From assembly GCA_037447655.1 (NCBI GenBank), contig JBBHKE010003430.1, positions 325,822 through 389,821 of the forward strand: a stretch of 64,000 nucleotides of DNA. Reading direction: 5' to 3'. Source of the DNA: Zygnema cylindricum. Taxonomy: Eukaryota > Streptophyta > Zygnematophyceae > Zygnematales > Zygnemataceae. This document shows positions 30,746 through 41,499 of the stretch, one piece after another; positions within the stretch are counted from its first letter, which is position 1, and each line of letters begins with the position of its first letter. The translations under genes were made by a program, and so were the position numbers. The notes under the pieces were generated by a model that was given only the letters and a program-made list of their open reading frames with translations, was not told the DNA's origin and searched no databases.

Positions 30746-31700
30746 GGTGGAAGTGTACTCGAACTTGGTGACTCTTCAATTCAAATTAAAAATCCAAAAG
30801 TAAGCACGGTGCGGATTGAGCTACCTATTTATCGTTTTGATGGCACGGAACGCTTGATTCAGACTCGTCTAGTGAATGTTTTATACATTCCAGATGAATC
30901 GATAAATCTCCTAAGAGTACCTCAAATTCAGCGCGCGGGTGGAAGTGTACTCGCATTTGGTGACTCTTCAATTCAAATTAAAAATTCGAAAGGAGTTATC
31001 ATTGGAGAAGGAGAGGTGACAAAAAATCTGCATAGTCGGCTAATTTGGCGCCGACCGAAATCAAAAATTCAACCGGATGGTTTGATTGCTCAGATTTCAG
31101 AGCTTAAGGGTGATTTGACTCTTTGGCACCATCGGATGTGTCATACATCCGAGGGTAGTTTGAGGCGGATGATTAAAGTGGGATGTGCGAGAGGTTTGGA
31201 TTTGACATCGGGAGAAAAAGTAAATGGATGCGAAGGATGTAGCCGAGGGAGGCGAATTCGGAAGCCTCACCCAGCTAAAGATATAAAATTCAGATCCGAA
31301 AAACCCGTCGATTTGGTCCATGTCGATTTATGTGGACACATTAAACCGGAAAGTATTGGAGGAAATAGATATTTAATGGTGATTGTGGATGATTACTCAC
31401 GATTTTCTTGGGTAATCCTCCTGAGTTCAAAATCTGAAGCTCTTGAGAGATTTAAGGAGTGGCATGTCATGGCGGAGAGACAATGCGAAAGAAAATTGAA
31501 ATCAGTTCGAACCGACAACGGTGGTAATTCATCGCATTTGATGGATATTGTTGAGAATGGGGAATTAAGCATCAATTGACGGCTTTTTACACCCCGGAAT
31601 CTAATGGAATTGGTGAACGAAAAAATCGGACATTATAAGAAATTGTCCGCTCCATGGTGCACGCATTTGGTCTCTCAATGTTGTTTTGAAGAGATGCGAT
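30746..31700 (+). pseudogene. Element G: pre-integrase and integrase region
   Basis: G is a copia element of a lineage different from A, B and E. It has V-L-Y-I-P-D-E-S-I-N-L-L, L-W-H-H-R-M-C-H (the last His is shifted) and C-E-G-C-S-R-G, then the core V-D-L-V-H-V-D-L-C-G and S-V-R-T-D-N-G-G. A stop occurs near 31577. The first 52 bases (30746-30797) repeat 30938-30990, an out-of-place duplication at the junction with the D-type LTR fragment. Gag and protease are missing. Confidence 0.83.
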
Positions 31701-32450
31701 TTTGACCGCCAATTACATTTGTAATCAGCGGCTTACTTCAATTTCAGGTGATAAGACCCCTCACGAGTTATGGTACGGCAGAAAAACGACTCTTCATCAT
31801 CTCCGGATTTGGGGATGCCAAGCGACGGTCTATGTGGAATCGCAAAAGATAAAAGGAAAATTTGCAGCAAAGAGTTAGACCAGAATTTTCGTCGGCTATA
31901 GTTTGAAAGGAAATCTATACCGAATCTATGATCCAGTTAATCGTACAATTATTGAATCCCGGAATGTAGATTTCCATGAAGACTTAAAATCGGCAATGGA
32001 AGAATCGGCAAAATTTCACAAAAATCTTGATTTTTTCGAAGAAGATAAAATTGCTCAATTTCCGAACATTGAAGGATCGGATTCGGAAAATGAACCTGAT
32101 ACAGGGTCTAATGATAAGAGGGGGAAAAGAAAACTAGACATTGAGAATGACATTGGGGACATTGACATTAAATCTCAAAGTGTCAATTCCTGAATGTCCT
32201 CCAAATCACGAAATTCTCAAAATTCTAAATCTAGTTTGCCGAGTGTGATTGAAACGGGGCCGAATGTTGACGAAGATGTTCCATTACGGATAGTTAGAAG
32301 AGATACAAAAGGAAGAAAACCGACACGCTTGTCATATGATAAAAAAAGGGGGAAATGCCGAAAATACTCACTATTTTATTTCGGCGGCGAGAGAGGAGGA
32401 TTTCCTCCTCTAGCAATCACTTTGTGAAAATTCCGCCGGTGACCCTCAAT
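31701..32450 (+). pseudogene. Element G: integrase C-terminal part and linker
   Basis: The segment N-Y-I-C-N-Q-R-L-T-S (about 31711) and the L-W-Y-G-R-K part are followed by an open stretch, 31903-32193 (G-N-L-Y-R-I-Y-D-P-V-N-R ... ). This is the usual copia C-terminal segment, then an acidic, Ser/Asn-rich linker in two frames up to 32427. Stops occur at 31636, 31688 and 32193. Confidence 0.75.
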
Positions 32451-33200
32451 CTTATTCCGAATCAAGAAATTCAGAAGATTGGGAGTTAAAATGGCAACCA
32501 ACTTGGGAAAAAGAATTCAAGTCTATTGTTGAAAATCTCACATTTGAGGAAGTAGATTTACCGGAGGGGAAGAAGGCGATTGACGCGAAGTGGATCTTCA
32601 AGACCAAAACTGGTGCTTCTAGAGAGGTGATTAAATATAAGGATAGGTTAGTTTGCAAAGGATTTCAGCAACGGGAAGGAGTAGATTACACGGAGAAATA
32701 TGCGCTTGTAGTGAAATTCGACTCACTACGGATGATTGTGCAATTGCGGCAGCCGGTAAAAAACACATACATCAAATGGATGTAGAGACGACGATTTTAA
32801 ATGGCGAACTTGAAGAAGAAGTATACATGAAGGTTCTGAAAGGAGTTGTGTCAAAGGAAGGGAAGGTATTGCGGCGGCGAAAGTCTCTCTACCGCTTCAA
32901 GCAGGCGCCTCGTACTTGGTACTTACGCCTACATTCCGTAGTTACCGAATTTGGATTTGTCCGAACTACCTCAGATTCGGGAGTTTATATTAAGGGGGAA
33001 GGAGAAGATCAAATTATCTTCTCAGTTTGTTGATGATTTTCTGATGACTTCTGACAGTCTGCAAAAAATCAATGAATTGAAGGCTTATTTACATCTTCAC
33101 TCCAACGTGACGAATTTTAGAGAAGTTCGTTACATATTGGGGATTGAGGTGATTCGCCACCAAAATGGTGAAATTAAATCAAGTCAGGCTTAATATTGCA
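32451..33200 (+). pseudogene. Element G: reverse transcriptase region
   Basis: The W-I-F-K-T-K and Y-K-D-R-L-V-C-K-G-F-Q-Q segments (about 32591-32670) are readable, then a frame change near 32700. H-Q-M-D-V-E-T-T-I-L-N-G-E-L and S-L-Y-R-F-K-Q-A-P-R-T-W follow. The catalytic box reads F-V-D-D (about 33029) in a second frame. The palm domain is therefore split and inactive. Confidence 0.83.
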
Positions 33201-33655
33201 GGGAAGTTTTGACACGGTTTGGCATGTTGAATGCAAAACCGATTTCTACTCCTTTAGATCCGAAAATGCAGATTCATAAATTTGAGGAAACGGATGTTGA
33301 AGTACCGTATCGGGAAGCGATCAAAATTTTGGTGTACCTCAACGTAGGTACATGGCCTAACAGTCGAAATTGTCATACGCCGAAGAAGGCACACAAGGAA
33401 GCTGTGAAGCGTATATTTCGATACTTGGCCGGTACGATCGACATCGGCCTATTATATAAATCCGAAGGAAGTTTGGAGTGTATCGGATACTGTGACGCAG
33501 ATTGGGGAGGCGATTTAGACTTCGGAAAGTCAACTTCCGGATACGCTTTTTTTTTGAGTGGAGCCGCAGTTTCGTGGAGTTCGCAACTCCAACCGACCGT
33601 CGCATTAAGTTCTACTGAAGCTGAGTATATGGCGGCTCGCCATGCCGCAAAACTA
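33201..33655 (+). pseudogene. Element G: RNase H region (truncated)
   Basis: The RNase H of G has G-Y-C-D-A-D-W-G-G (first catalytic Asp region), K-S-T-S-G-Y and A-L-S-S-T-E-A-E-Y-M-A-A, all open. It stops abruptly at about 33655, where the sequence becomes minus-strand RT of fragment H. The motif style (S-S-T-E-A-E-Y) differs from the Q-S-T-M-E-A-E-Y of the A/B/E group. Confidence 0.85.
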
Positions 33656-34161
33656 CCTGTCTATATGGCTTTGAAGCCAAAACCTCCTTCTCCCCTAACT
33701 TTAAACTCTCACGCACCATTATGCCTATATTTGAATCCCTTCCTTCTAATATTTGCCTAAATTCCATGGAAGTTATAGATCCCTTTCCATCTTTCATTTC
33801 AAATCTTTCGAGCATGTGTCAACATAATCATCATCTTGTTTCTGTCTCTTTCTACCAATATTCCTAAGAAGTACTTGGCCTCACGGAGGTCCTTCATCTC
33901 GAACCTACACCTTAAAGCCACTTTAATGCGGTTTATTTCATCTATTGACTTACTTATTAATAATAAGTCATCCATATATACAATAATGTATAATATCCCA
34001 TCCTCCTTTTGTAAGACATATAAAAAATGATCTGAGCTAATTCTGTTAAATCTTAGCACTGTCAAAAAATCATCTAACTTCAAATTCCACGGACGCAGGG
34101 CTTGTTTTAGGTCATACAATGATTTTATCAATTTACACACTAAGAGTATCTTTGGGCGCAA
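33656..34161 (-). pseudogene. Fragment H: copia reverse transcriptase
   Basis: A minus-strand RT fragment with L-I-K-S-L-Y-D-L-K-Q-A-L-R-P-W, the catalytic Y-M-D-D box (about 33966-33977) and A-K-Y-F-L-G-I. It runs to P-Y-R-Q-V at the junction with G. It is joined on the left to RNase H of G in the opposite direction and on the right to an LTR remnant of element I. There is no LTR of its own. Confidence 0.83.
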
Positions 34162-34439
34162 ATGTAACCTCAGGTAAATTGTCCTTCCCTAATATTCGAA
34201 GATTACTTTTACCGTAGATAATTCATTACTCTTCCGATCGACTGCTGCATGTCGTTGTATAATGACATTTGGTCCCCAGAATACCCGCAAGTGGTTTTCC
34301 GTAGATGTACGGCAAGTTAGTACCATCATCACTCTATATATGGTGTAAAGCCATTCCTGATTACAAATTGTTCTAAGTCCTCCTCTGCTCTCTTCCTCCC
34401 TTAGAGAACTTCTACAAAATAAAAGTTACCTTCTCAATA
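34162..34439 (-). mobile_element. 3' LTR of element I (partial)
   Basis: On the minus strand the polypurine tract GTTAAGGAGAG (34440-34450) is followed by TATTGAGAAGGTAAC, a TGTTG-type start with one change. About 278 bp remain, and the left end meets fragment H. Confidence 0.65.
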
Positions 34440-34487
34440 CTCTCCTTAACTTTTATCTAATCACTAAGTAAAAGATTGCTCTCTTGT

Positions 34488-35078
34488 CTACAAAAATTTA
34501 GGAGCAGGCAATGCCTTGGTGAGGATATCAGCCACCATGAGAGTGTCTGGTAAATGCTGCATCCTGATCACTCTGTTCTTTATAGCCTCTCGCACAAAAC
34601 TGAGCTTGATATCTATGTGTTTACCTTTAAAATGATGCCTTGGGTTAGCAGCTACTGCAATGGCTGCCTGGTTATCACAAAACAAAACTTTTAGTCCTTT
34701 TTGCATTAAGCCCAACTCTTAAAGAAGAGCCTTTATCCAGATGATTTCTTTTACTGCAAGACTTATTGCCATGAATTCTGACTCCATAGTTGATTGAGCT
34801 GTTACCTTTTGTAATTTACTACCCCAGCAGCATGATCCATCTCCAATTTTCAAAATATACCCAGAAGTTGATTTCCTTGAAATATCATCTCCGTAGCTTG
34901 CGTCGCTCCAAGTATGGATTCGGATCTCATCTCCTCCAAGGTGTAGCCATAATTCCCGAGTTCCAATGAGGTATCGTAGTACACGCTTGGCAGCATTCCA
35001 GTCTGTCTTTTTAGGATTCTGTAGGCTTCTACTGAGTATTCCGACAGCTACAGCTAAGTCAGGACCTGTACAGTTCAT
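34488..35078 (-). pseudogene. Element I: RNase H region
   Basis: RNase H from N-C-T-G-P-D-L-A-V-A-V-G (35078) to the C-terminal A-L-P-A-P-K-F (34488). S-D-A-S-Y-G-D-D, K-S-T-S-G-Y, Q-S-T-M-E-S-E-F and D-N-Q-A-A-I-A-V are present. The only break inside is a stop at 34720-34722. Together with the long open stretches upstream this makes I the least damaged element in the window. Confidence 0.88.
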
Positions 35079-35102
35079 GAAATAAATAAGACTTTCTACA
35101 AC

Positions 35103-36131
35103 CTATCTGTAAGGAACAGTTACCATAAATTGTTCTTCCTCCAATTCTTCTCCTCTTTGTTGGTCATCCTCTAGTTCTAGTTTCTTCTTGGTATCTAGAG
35201 GAGTTGTACAAGTATTAGCTGAGCTGAATTCGAATCTATCTAACATATTTCTTATTGGCTCCTTTTGGGTCAACTTTATGATTTTGTTTTTCCTATCCCT
35301 TTCCATCTGAATTCCTAGGATGTACTTTGCCTCTCCTATGTCCTTCATGTCAAATTCCCTATTCAGCTCTTCCTTTAAATCATGTATCTTGTTCTTACAT
35401 TTGCTTATAATCAAAAGATCGTCTACATAAACTGCGATATGTACTACACCTTCTCTATCATCCGGATTTAGTACGTAGACTGAATGATTTGAACTTATTC
35501 TTTGATATCCTAGCTTCGTTAAGGACTTATCCAGTTTTAAGTTCCATTGTCTGGGGGCCTGTTTTAAGCCATATAGTGATGTGATTAACCTACAAACTAA
35601 ATGCTCCTTCCCGGGTTCCTCAATTTCTTCCGGTTGCTTCATATAAATTTCTTCTAATTCGCCATTTCGGAATACAGTTTTAACATCCATTTGATGGACT
35701 TCCATATCCTCTGATGCAGCTATACTTAAGAGAATTCTTACAGATGGAAATCTAACTACTAGTGAAAAAGTCTCATCATAATCTACGCCTTTCTTTTGAG
35801 TATAGCCTTTTGCAACTAACGTAGCCTTATAACTGTCAATTGTATTATCCAGGTTTAATTTAAGTTTAAATACCCACTTGCATCCGATTGCTTTCCTGTC
35901 TTTGGGTAGCTCCACCAATTCCCATGTTTGCGCTTGCATGATTGAAGCCATTTCGTCGTTAATGGCTTCTCTCCACCTGTCATTCTCATCGCACTCGAGT
36001 GCCTCACGGAGTGTTAGTGGTTCTCCGGTTTGTGCGGAGAAAGCATATACAAGATTATTTTCTTGGAACCTCGGACTCTTCCTTCTTCCTCCAGGAAAAG
36101 CTGAAGCTGGAATGCTTGGCCTCGTATCCAA
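35103..36131 (-). pseudogene. Element I: reverse transcriptase region
   Basis: A 342-codon open stretch covers the linker end and the whole RT domain: W-V-F-K-L-K-L-N-L-D, Q-M-D-V-K-T-V-F-R-N-G-E-L, L-Y-G-L-K-Q-A-P-R-Q-W, the catalytic Y-V-D-D box (about 35416-35427) and Y-I-L-G-I-Q-M-E-R-D-R. It ends V-P-Y-R at a stop (35103), where a Gln codon of the conserved P-Y-R-Q-V has become a stop. The RT motifs themselves look intact. Confidence 0.9.
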
Positions 36132-37500
36132 CCTTCATTTCTCTCTCACGTTTGGTTCCTCTAGTCCTTAAGCATCTACAATTTCCATGTTGTCATCTTG
36201 ACTATCCTCTTCTCTATTTGTAGTCTCTACCTGATTGGTGTCTCCTTTCTTAAATTCTAAGTCTAACAAAATGTAATCTTCATGAGGGGATTTATCAGTT
36301 TTTTCAAACATATCAACCGATCTCTCCTCATCCTTTACTATCATGTTTTTTACTATTTTTACATCTTGTTTGGCTAAGTCAAGAACTCTATATCCTTTTG
36401 CATTTTCATCATAGCCTACCAAGATCCCGGGCATTCCCTTCGGATCAAGCTTCCACTTAGTTTGATCATTATCTAGGCAAAACACTTTACTACCAAACAC
36501 TCTAAAGTGTCCTACTTCCGGTTTTCTTCCGGTCCATAGCTCAAATGGAGTTTTTCCTTCTCGAATAGCACGAGTACTTACTCGGTTTTTAATGTAGGCT
36601 GCGCAATTGAAGGCTTCCGCCCAAAATTTGGAGTCCATCCCTTGGTCAGCCAACATACTTCTGGCGCACTCCATAAGAGTTCTGTTGAGCCGTTCTGCCA
36701 CTCCGTTTTGTTCGGGAGTGTAGGGATTAAGTAGTCCACGAACTCCTTTGACATGTATTCTCCGCCGTTATCTGTCCTTAGCTGTAGAATAGGAACCCCA
36801 TGTAGTTTCTCGCTCCAAGCCTTATATTCCTTGAACAAACTAAACACCTCACTTTTACATTTTATGAAATAGACTTCAGTGAACTGTGACCAATCATCTG
36901 TGAATGTTAGCATGTATTTCTTCCCACTAAGAGACTCCTTCCTAGCTGGACCCCATGCATCTGAGTGGACTAATCCTAGAATTCTGGTAGCCCTAGTGGA
37001 TTCCTCTTCCGAGAAAGGCAATCTATGAATTTTCCCAAGAGCACATCCATCACACACATCCTTGTCCTTTTTGGATGAGAAATTCATACCTTTTACCACA
37101 TTATTTTTGAGCATTCGATCAAGTTTTTCATAATGGACACGACCCATCCGTTTGTGCCATAATTCATGATCAGAGACAGCGGCAGAATACAGTCCAACAA
37201 TGTTTTTTTCATTCTCCCCCAAAATCAATGAGAACATGTTGTTTTGACCCATAACTCCTACTATGACCTTTCCATTCTTGCTAACAATCTGCTTGTTCCC
37301 TTCCATTACTATCTTGTATCCCTTTTTGACAGCAACAGCAGTAGAAAACATTTTTTTTGTGAAAACGTACAGAACATCTTCCAACATTCGTTGAACATTT
37401 AATCCATCTACCATAACCATTAACTTAACCTTTCCTTTGGCAGTTGATACTTCGGTAGATCCGTTTCCGAAGTAGATTTTAGTTGGAGGAATGTTCTCAA
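36132..37500 (-). pseudogene. Element I: integrase region
   Basis: The HHCC part (L-W-H-K-R-M-G-R-V-H ... C-D-G-C-A-L-G-K, about 37050-37170) has Arg in place of the second zinc His. The core H-S-D-A-W-G-P (about 36950) and R-T-D-N-G-G-E-Y (about 36770) is intact. A frameshift near 36715 separates it from A-E-R-L-N-R-T-L (36701), which carries the third acidic residue region. The C-terminal part is open to 36168. Confidence 0.88.
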
Positions 37501-38523
37501 GAGAGACAAATTGATTTCGATCCTTGCAAGCTCCAGAATCCATGATCCAACCGGAGTCAGGCGATCCGATGATGGATTTTGTGAAACAATACATCTCCTC
37601 GGGGAAGGTGGTCACCTCCGGGTTTTCATCTCCTTGAGGACTTTCAGTTAACATTACTTCTTGTTTTTGGAAAGGTTTGCTTATGGATTTTCCTCTGTTC
37701 TCTGCATTGATTTTCATAAGAATTGGGCACTCGTTCTTCCAATGTCCATACTTGTTGCAAATGAAGCACGGAAAGCTGTCCTTATCCTTTCTTCCTTTCC
37801 CACCATTGCTTCCCGAGTTAGTAAACAACGGTTTCTTGTATTGAGAATTTAATGCCTGAACTGTGGGATTGTTTCCCATCAGCTTGATGTTTGACTCTTC
37901 TACAAGTATCAAACCTACAGTGTGAGACCATTTCCAAGTACTCTGATCACTCATTTGTAACTGCTGAAGTACGCACTTGTAATCTACTGGAAGCCTGCTT
38001 ACTAGCTGAAATACTTGCTCATGAGGTTTATAAAACCTTTCCAGTCCATGCAGCCTCTGTGTATAATTTCTGAAATCCATTTATGTAGTCTATCATAGGA
38101 CCTCCATTATACCTATAATTTGCAATGAGCTGATCAACTACGGTCTGCTTCTGCAAATTTGAAACTTGGTACATTTATTCTAACTCATTCCAGATATCTG
38201 CTGCACTTTGAAATCTAATACATGGCATAATAATCTCTTCAATCATACACATGAACAACAAATTTCTGACACGTGTATTCTCCAATGCTTCCTCACCCGG
38301 AGTTACGGAAGATGATGACCCCTTTACTTCAGCTGGAGTCTTCCCTCCAGCCCCTTCAGCTTGTTGCTGCTTCACCGGTCGTGTCACAGATTTGTCTACC
38401 ACGTGGAGGAGTCCCCTCTCCTCAAGATACCCGATCATGAGCATCTTCCACATAAGAAATTTTGTTCCATTGAACACTGGCAGTTTAGGGCGTGGGCCCA
38501 TAACCTCTAGCTCAGAATTCTCC
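37501..38523 (-). pseudogene. Element I: gag and protease region
   Basis: Gag starts with the ATG at 38523 (M-E-N-S-E-L-E-V-M-G-P), inside the LTR. It is open to 38175, then broken by stops, and open again from 38080. The zinc knuckle C-F-I-C-N-K-Y-G-H-W-K-N-E-C (about 37733-37774) is perfect. The protease has W-I-M-D-S-G-A, but the usual S-x-H-M after it is deleted (D-S-G-A-C-K-D). It is the particle-forming and processing part of the element. Confidence 0.88.
38491..38505 (-). other. Primer-binding site of element I
   Basis: GGTTATGGGCCCACG on the minus strand: 14 of 15 bases complement the initiator tRNA-Met anticodon arm. Confidence 0.8.
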
Positions 38524-39097
38524 ATTGCAAGAATTCTCACAGCTAAGCTACCTCAAACTGCCGCACCAGACAGGCACTTTCTGCCTACTGATACTTTCCC
38601 CCTGATCTGACAAACAGTCTGAAACTTTGTCAAAACTAAGTATTGATGCAATTCTTACTACTGGCAAAATTTCACATTAATCTGACATACACAGAGAAAG
38701 ATATAACACATCAAAAACTGCTTTTCAGACTAAGTAAGATATAACACATGAAAAACTGCTTTTCAGACTAAGTAAGATATAACACATCAAAAACTGCTTT
38801 TCAGACTAAGTATGAAGCTGTACAAGAACTGGTGATTTTCCTAAGTCCTAGTAGATCCTTTTATACTCACAGCATTCTGTACTAAACACCTGACCAATTA
38901 AAACACAGCTGGGTACAGTACTACGGTACTTTACTTGTGGACAAACCAGGTATGTACCCGCATCACTAACAATTATTTCGGCACACTAGAAAGTAATTCA
39001 CTAGCGACATACTGTATATTTCAAATTCTATCACTGATACGGAATTTGATGCCCCACAAAAATATCTACGTCAATGATTACGTCAGTCGGTTTCAAT
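38506..39097 (-). mobile_element. 5' LTR of element I (start not resolved)
   Basis: The LTR runs rightwards from the primer-binding site and contains the gag start (38523-38521) and three 38-bp tandem repeats. No TGTTG-type start is seen before the MITE at 39102, so the far end is either truncated or unrecognised. Confidence 0.65.
38699..38812 (-). repeat. Three 38-bp tandem repeats in LTR I
   Basis: Units at 38699-38736, 38737-38774 and 38775-38812 start AGATATAACACAT and end GACTAAGTA on the plus strand. They differ by a single base, so the expansion is recent. Confidence 0.95.
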
Positions 39098-39101
39098 CTT
39101 A

Positions 39102-39882
39102 GGGAATGTCCCCATGTACTTGTAACTTAGCGAACTTACTTTGTATTTTAGCGCGGATTCGATGGACCCGCTTTTCAAGTGTCCCTATGTGTAAGAACGT
39201 AATCGTAACTTACGTTTGTGACAATTGTATACGTCGACAATACCTGTGACGGTTGTCAACGTCTACAATATGTGTTGTCGGACGCTATCTTTTGGAAATG
39301 CTTGTGTGACGTCGAATGTCTTACCATGACATTGTAGACGTACTGCCTTCCAGCCTATACTGTTTCACGGTTGAAGAAGTTGCGCTTTGCCTTTGCGTCT
39401 CCTGTCCATTCAACGTGAAATAGCATTGGAATTTCAAGACCCTTGCAAAAAAAAAAACTGTACTGGACGAAAACGGACAAAACCAAACAAATTGTGTAAT
39501 TTTCTTTGTCGTATTAAATGCAAACGGACAAAACATGGCGACTTCCATACTTTCCTTTGTCTTTGAAAATCGTGTGAAATACTTCAAAAATTACGGCACG
39601 TGCGAATATGTGTTCCTATTTGTTTACATAAAATCCCTAGTTTTAAAACACATCACGCATGTGTTTTAAAGATAAGGTTGAAGATGACGCTTTTTGTCGT
39701 CGAAGTGGGTCGAAAAACACAAGACGACAATTTTTCGTACATCCTAAGTTCGAGGGTGACGCAAATTGTACTCTACAAATTTGCGATTTCTTCGTACCGT
39801 TCTAACTTAGGCAGTACGTCGCTATGTTTTACAGGAAAACGACAGAAAAAAAACCCTTACTTATGCACATGGGGACACACCC
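39102..39882. mobile_element. PIF/Harbinger-like MITE (781 bp)
   Basis: The ends are inverted repeats: GGGAATGTCCCCATGT at 39102 and GGGTGTGTCCCCATGT on the other strand at 39882 (14 of 16). TTA lies to the left and TAA to the right, so the 3-bp duplication is not exact. The size and GGG start resemble the elements at 19350 and 58570. There is no transposase frame. Confidence 0.68.
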
Positions 39883-39956
39883 TAAGTGTCAAATTCGCGT
39901 AAGTGGAGTCTGAGTGGAATTAGTGACAGAATAAGTATAGTTTTGTCTTTTGCTAG

Positions 39957-40179
39957 TGTTGGGAGAGAGTATTTTAGGAGTGTAGTATAGTTTTATATAT
40001 CATAAAAAGAAATGAAGTTGAGGAGAAAAGGATGTAAAAAATTTGATTGAATATATTTTCTATTTGGCCGCGTTCCTTTGTTATCTGTGATTCTGAAGTT
40101 GTCTGTGAATTTTGGATGTCCGGAAATTTTTGAATGCTTCCGCTGAAGATCTATGAATATAATGTTCCTTTTTGTAACA
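39957..40179 (+). mobile_element. Short LTR of element J
   Basis: A 223-bp sequence from TGTTGGGAGAGAG to TTTGTAACA, immediately followed by a standard primer-binding site. It contains no gag start and no tRNA-like unit, unlike the other LTRs here. Only the 5' part of the element is present. Confidence 0.75.
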
Positions 40180-40181
40180 AT

Positions 40182-40193
40182 TGGTATCAGAGC
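40182..40193 (+). other. Conventional primer-binding site of element J
   Basis: TGGTATCAGAGC is complementary to the 3' end of plant-type initiator tRNA-Met, the usual primer of plant copia elements. Confidence 0.88.
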
Positions 40194-40562
40194 AGGTTTA
40201 AGCTCCCCGTAGTAGAAATCAATGTTAGTGTGGCGAGTGTTGCTGCAATAGGAAGAAAGAAGAAAAAGGCCGCAACTCCCCCGCAGTCTGCCCCTGTGGT
40301 ATCTTATACTCTAAAGCCGAGTCACAGGGGCTTTTGTGCTGCCCATTTTGAAAAAGAAGAAGACACGTTTCCTACAAATGAACAGGAGGAAATAGGAGGA
40401 GCATGGGTGTTTCTAACGGAGGAGAGATTTATACATTGTTGACTAAAGTTCTTCAGAGTGTGCCCTCAACAGCCCCTGAAGGGGCCAGGCTGCGAATCGC
40501 CAACAATGATGGTTACTATGAAAATGAAGAAGAGAGGAGAGAAAGAATTCAAAAGGGGAAAT
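40194..40562 (+). mobile_element. Internal remnant of element J
   Basis: About 370 bp follow the primer-binding site, with a Lys/Ala-rich frame (to 40442) and an acidic-basic frame (40403-40597, partly in the next LTR). No copia gag motif is recognisable. The stretch ends at the A-type LTR of element K. It may be a leader or gag start, or belong to a non-autonomous element. Confidence 0.5.
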
Positions 40563-41487
40563 TGCAACTCAGAGACCTCCATAGGCCCCCATATTAAACA
40601 AATCACACAAAGCCTGTAGGATAATCTTGGCCCTTTTGTGTTTAACAAGAATAACTACCACCTTGGCAAACAAAAACTCTGACCACTTCCACCTTTGTGA
40701 AGGCAAGACTCCACTGAGTGATAGCAAAAATAATCTATAAATTTTCTCCATTGAGCAGTAAGTTATGGAGGGTCAAAGTTGACCTTTTGTACAGAGGCTC
40801 TTTGAAGGAGAGGGTCTAATCTACCAAATTTTCCTAAATCCTATCTTTCTCTAAAACTCTATCTACTGAAGTACGACACCAATCAAAATATTGTGTCATA
40901 CAGAAAGGTACAAGTGTCAGTGTACTTTCTATACAGCCATTGTACGACATGGCCAACCAAGCGACAAATGTCATATATGGATTCGTTGACGTAATCCGCG
41001 ACGATGCCGTAATCCAATGTGGTCGTGCCACGTGTCAATCGATATGGCGGTAACCGAAAACCGCCAAAATCATATTCCGCGATCAAGTCATCTTTCGCGG
41101 CCGTCTGATCAAAATCGGGTTTTAATCGTAGCCGTCATAAATCAATGCGCGATATTTGTTTTCCTGTCGAAACAAAATGCGCAGTATCCGTTTCAGAACC
41201 ATATCATACTCCGTACTTTACAAACCTGTATCCATGCGCGACGTCTATACTTTCAGTGTAATTAATTTGTTCACGTTTTACAGTTTATCTATGTGTCAAA
41301 CCCTATACGCCTCAACAGCGATCATAGTCTATAGGATAAAGCTACCGTCTATATCAGACTTGCCAGGCGGCAGTTACCATGATCAAATTCTGGGTCCGTC
41401 CAGTGGCGTGCCTTTAGTTCTCTCTTTCTCTCACTTTACATTCTAACTAAAATATAGAAGTGAACTATTAATTACCTCTTTTCAACA
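40563..41487 (-). mobile_element. 3' LTR of copia element K
   Basis: A 925-bp A-type LTR. On the minus strand it starts TGTTGAAAAGAGG after the polypurine-like TTTAAAGGGAG and ends TCTGAGTTGCA at 40563, with the gag start ATGGAGGTC inside. The box TATAGGGTTT is at 41298-41307, and a decayed tRNA-like unit lies at about 41320-41400. Confidence 0.85.
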
Positions 41488-41499
41488 CTCCCTTTAAAT

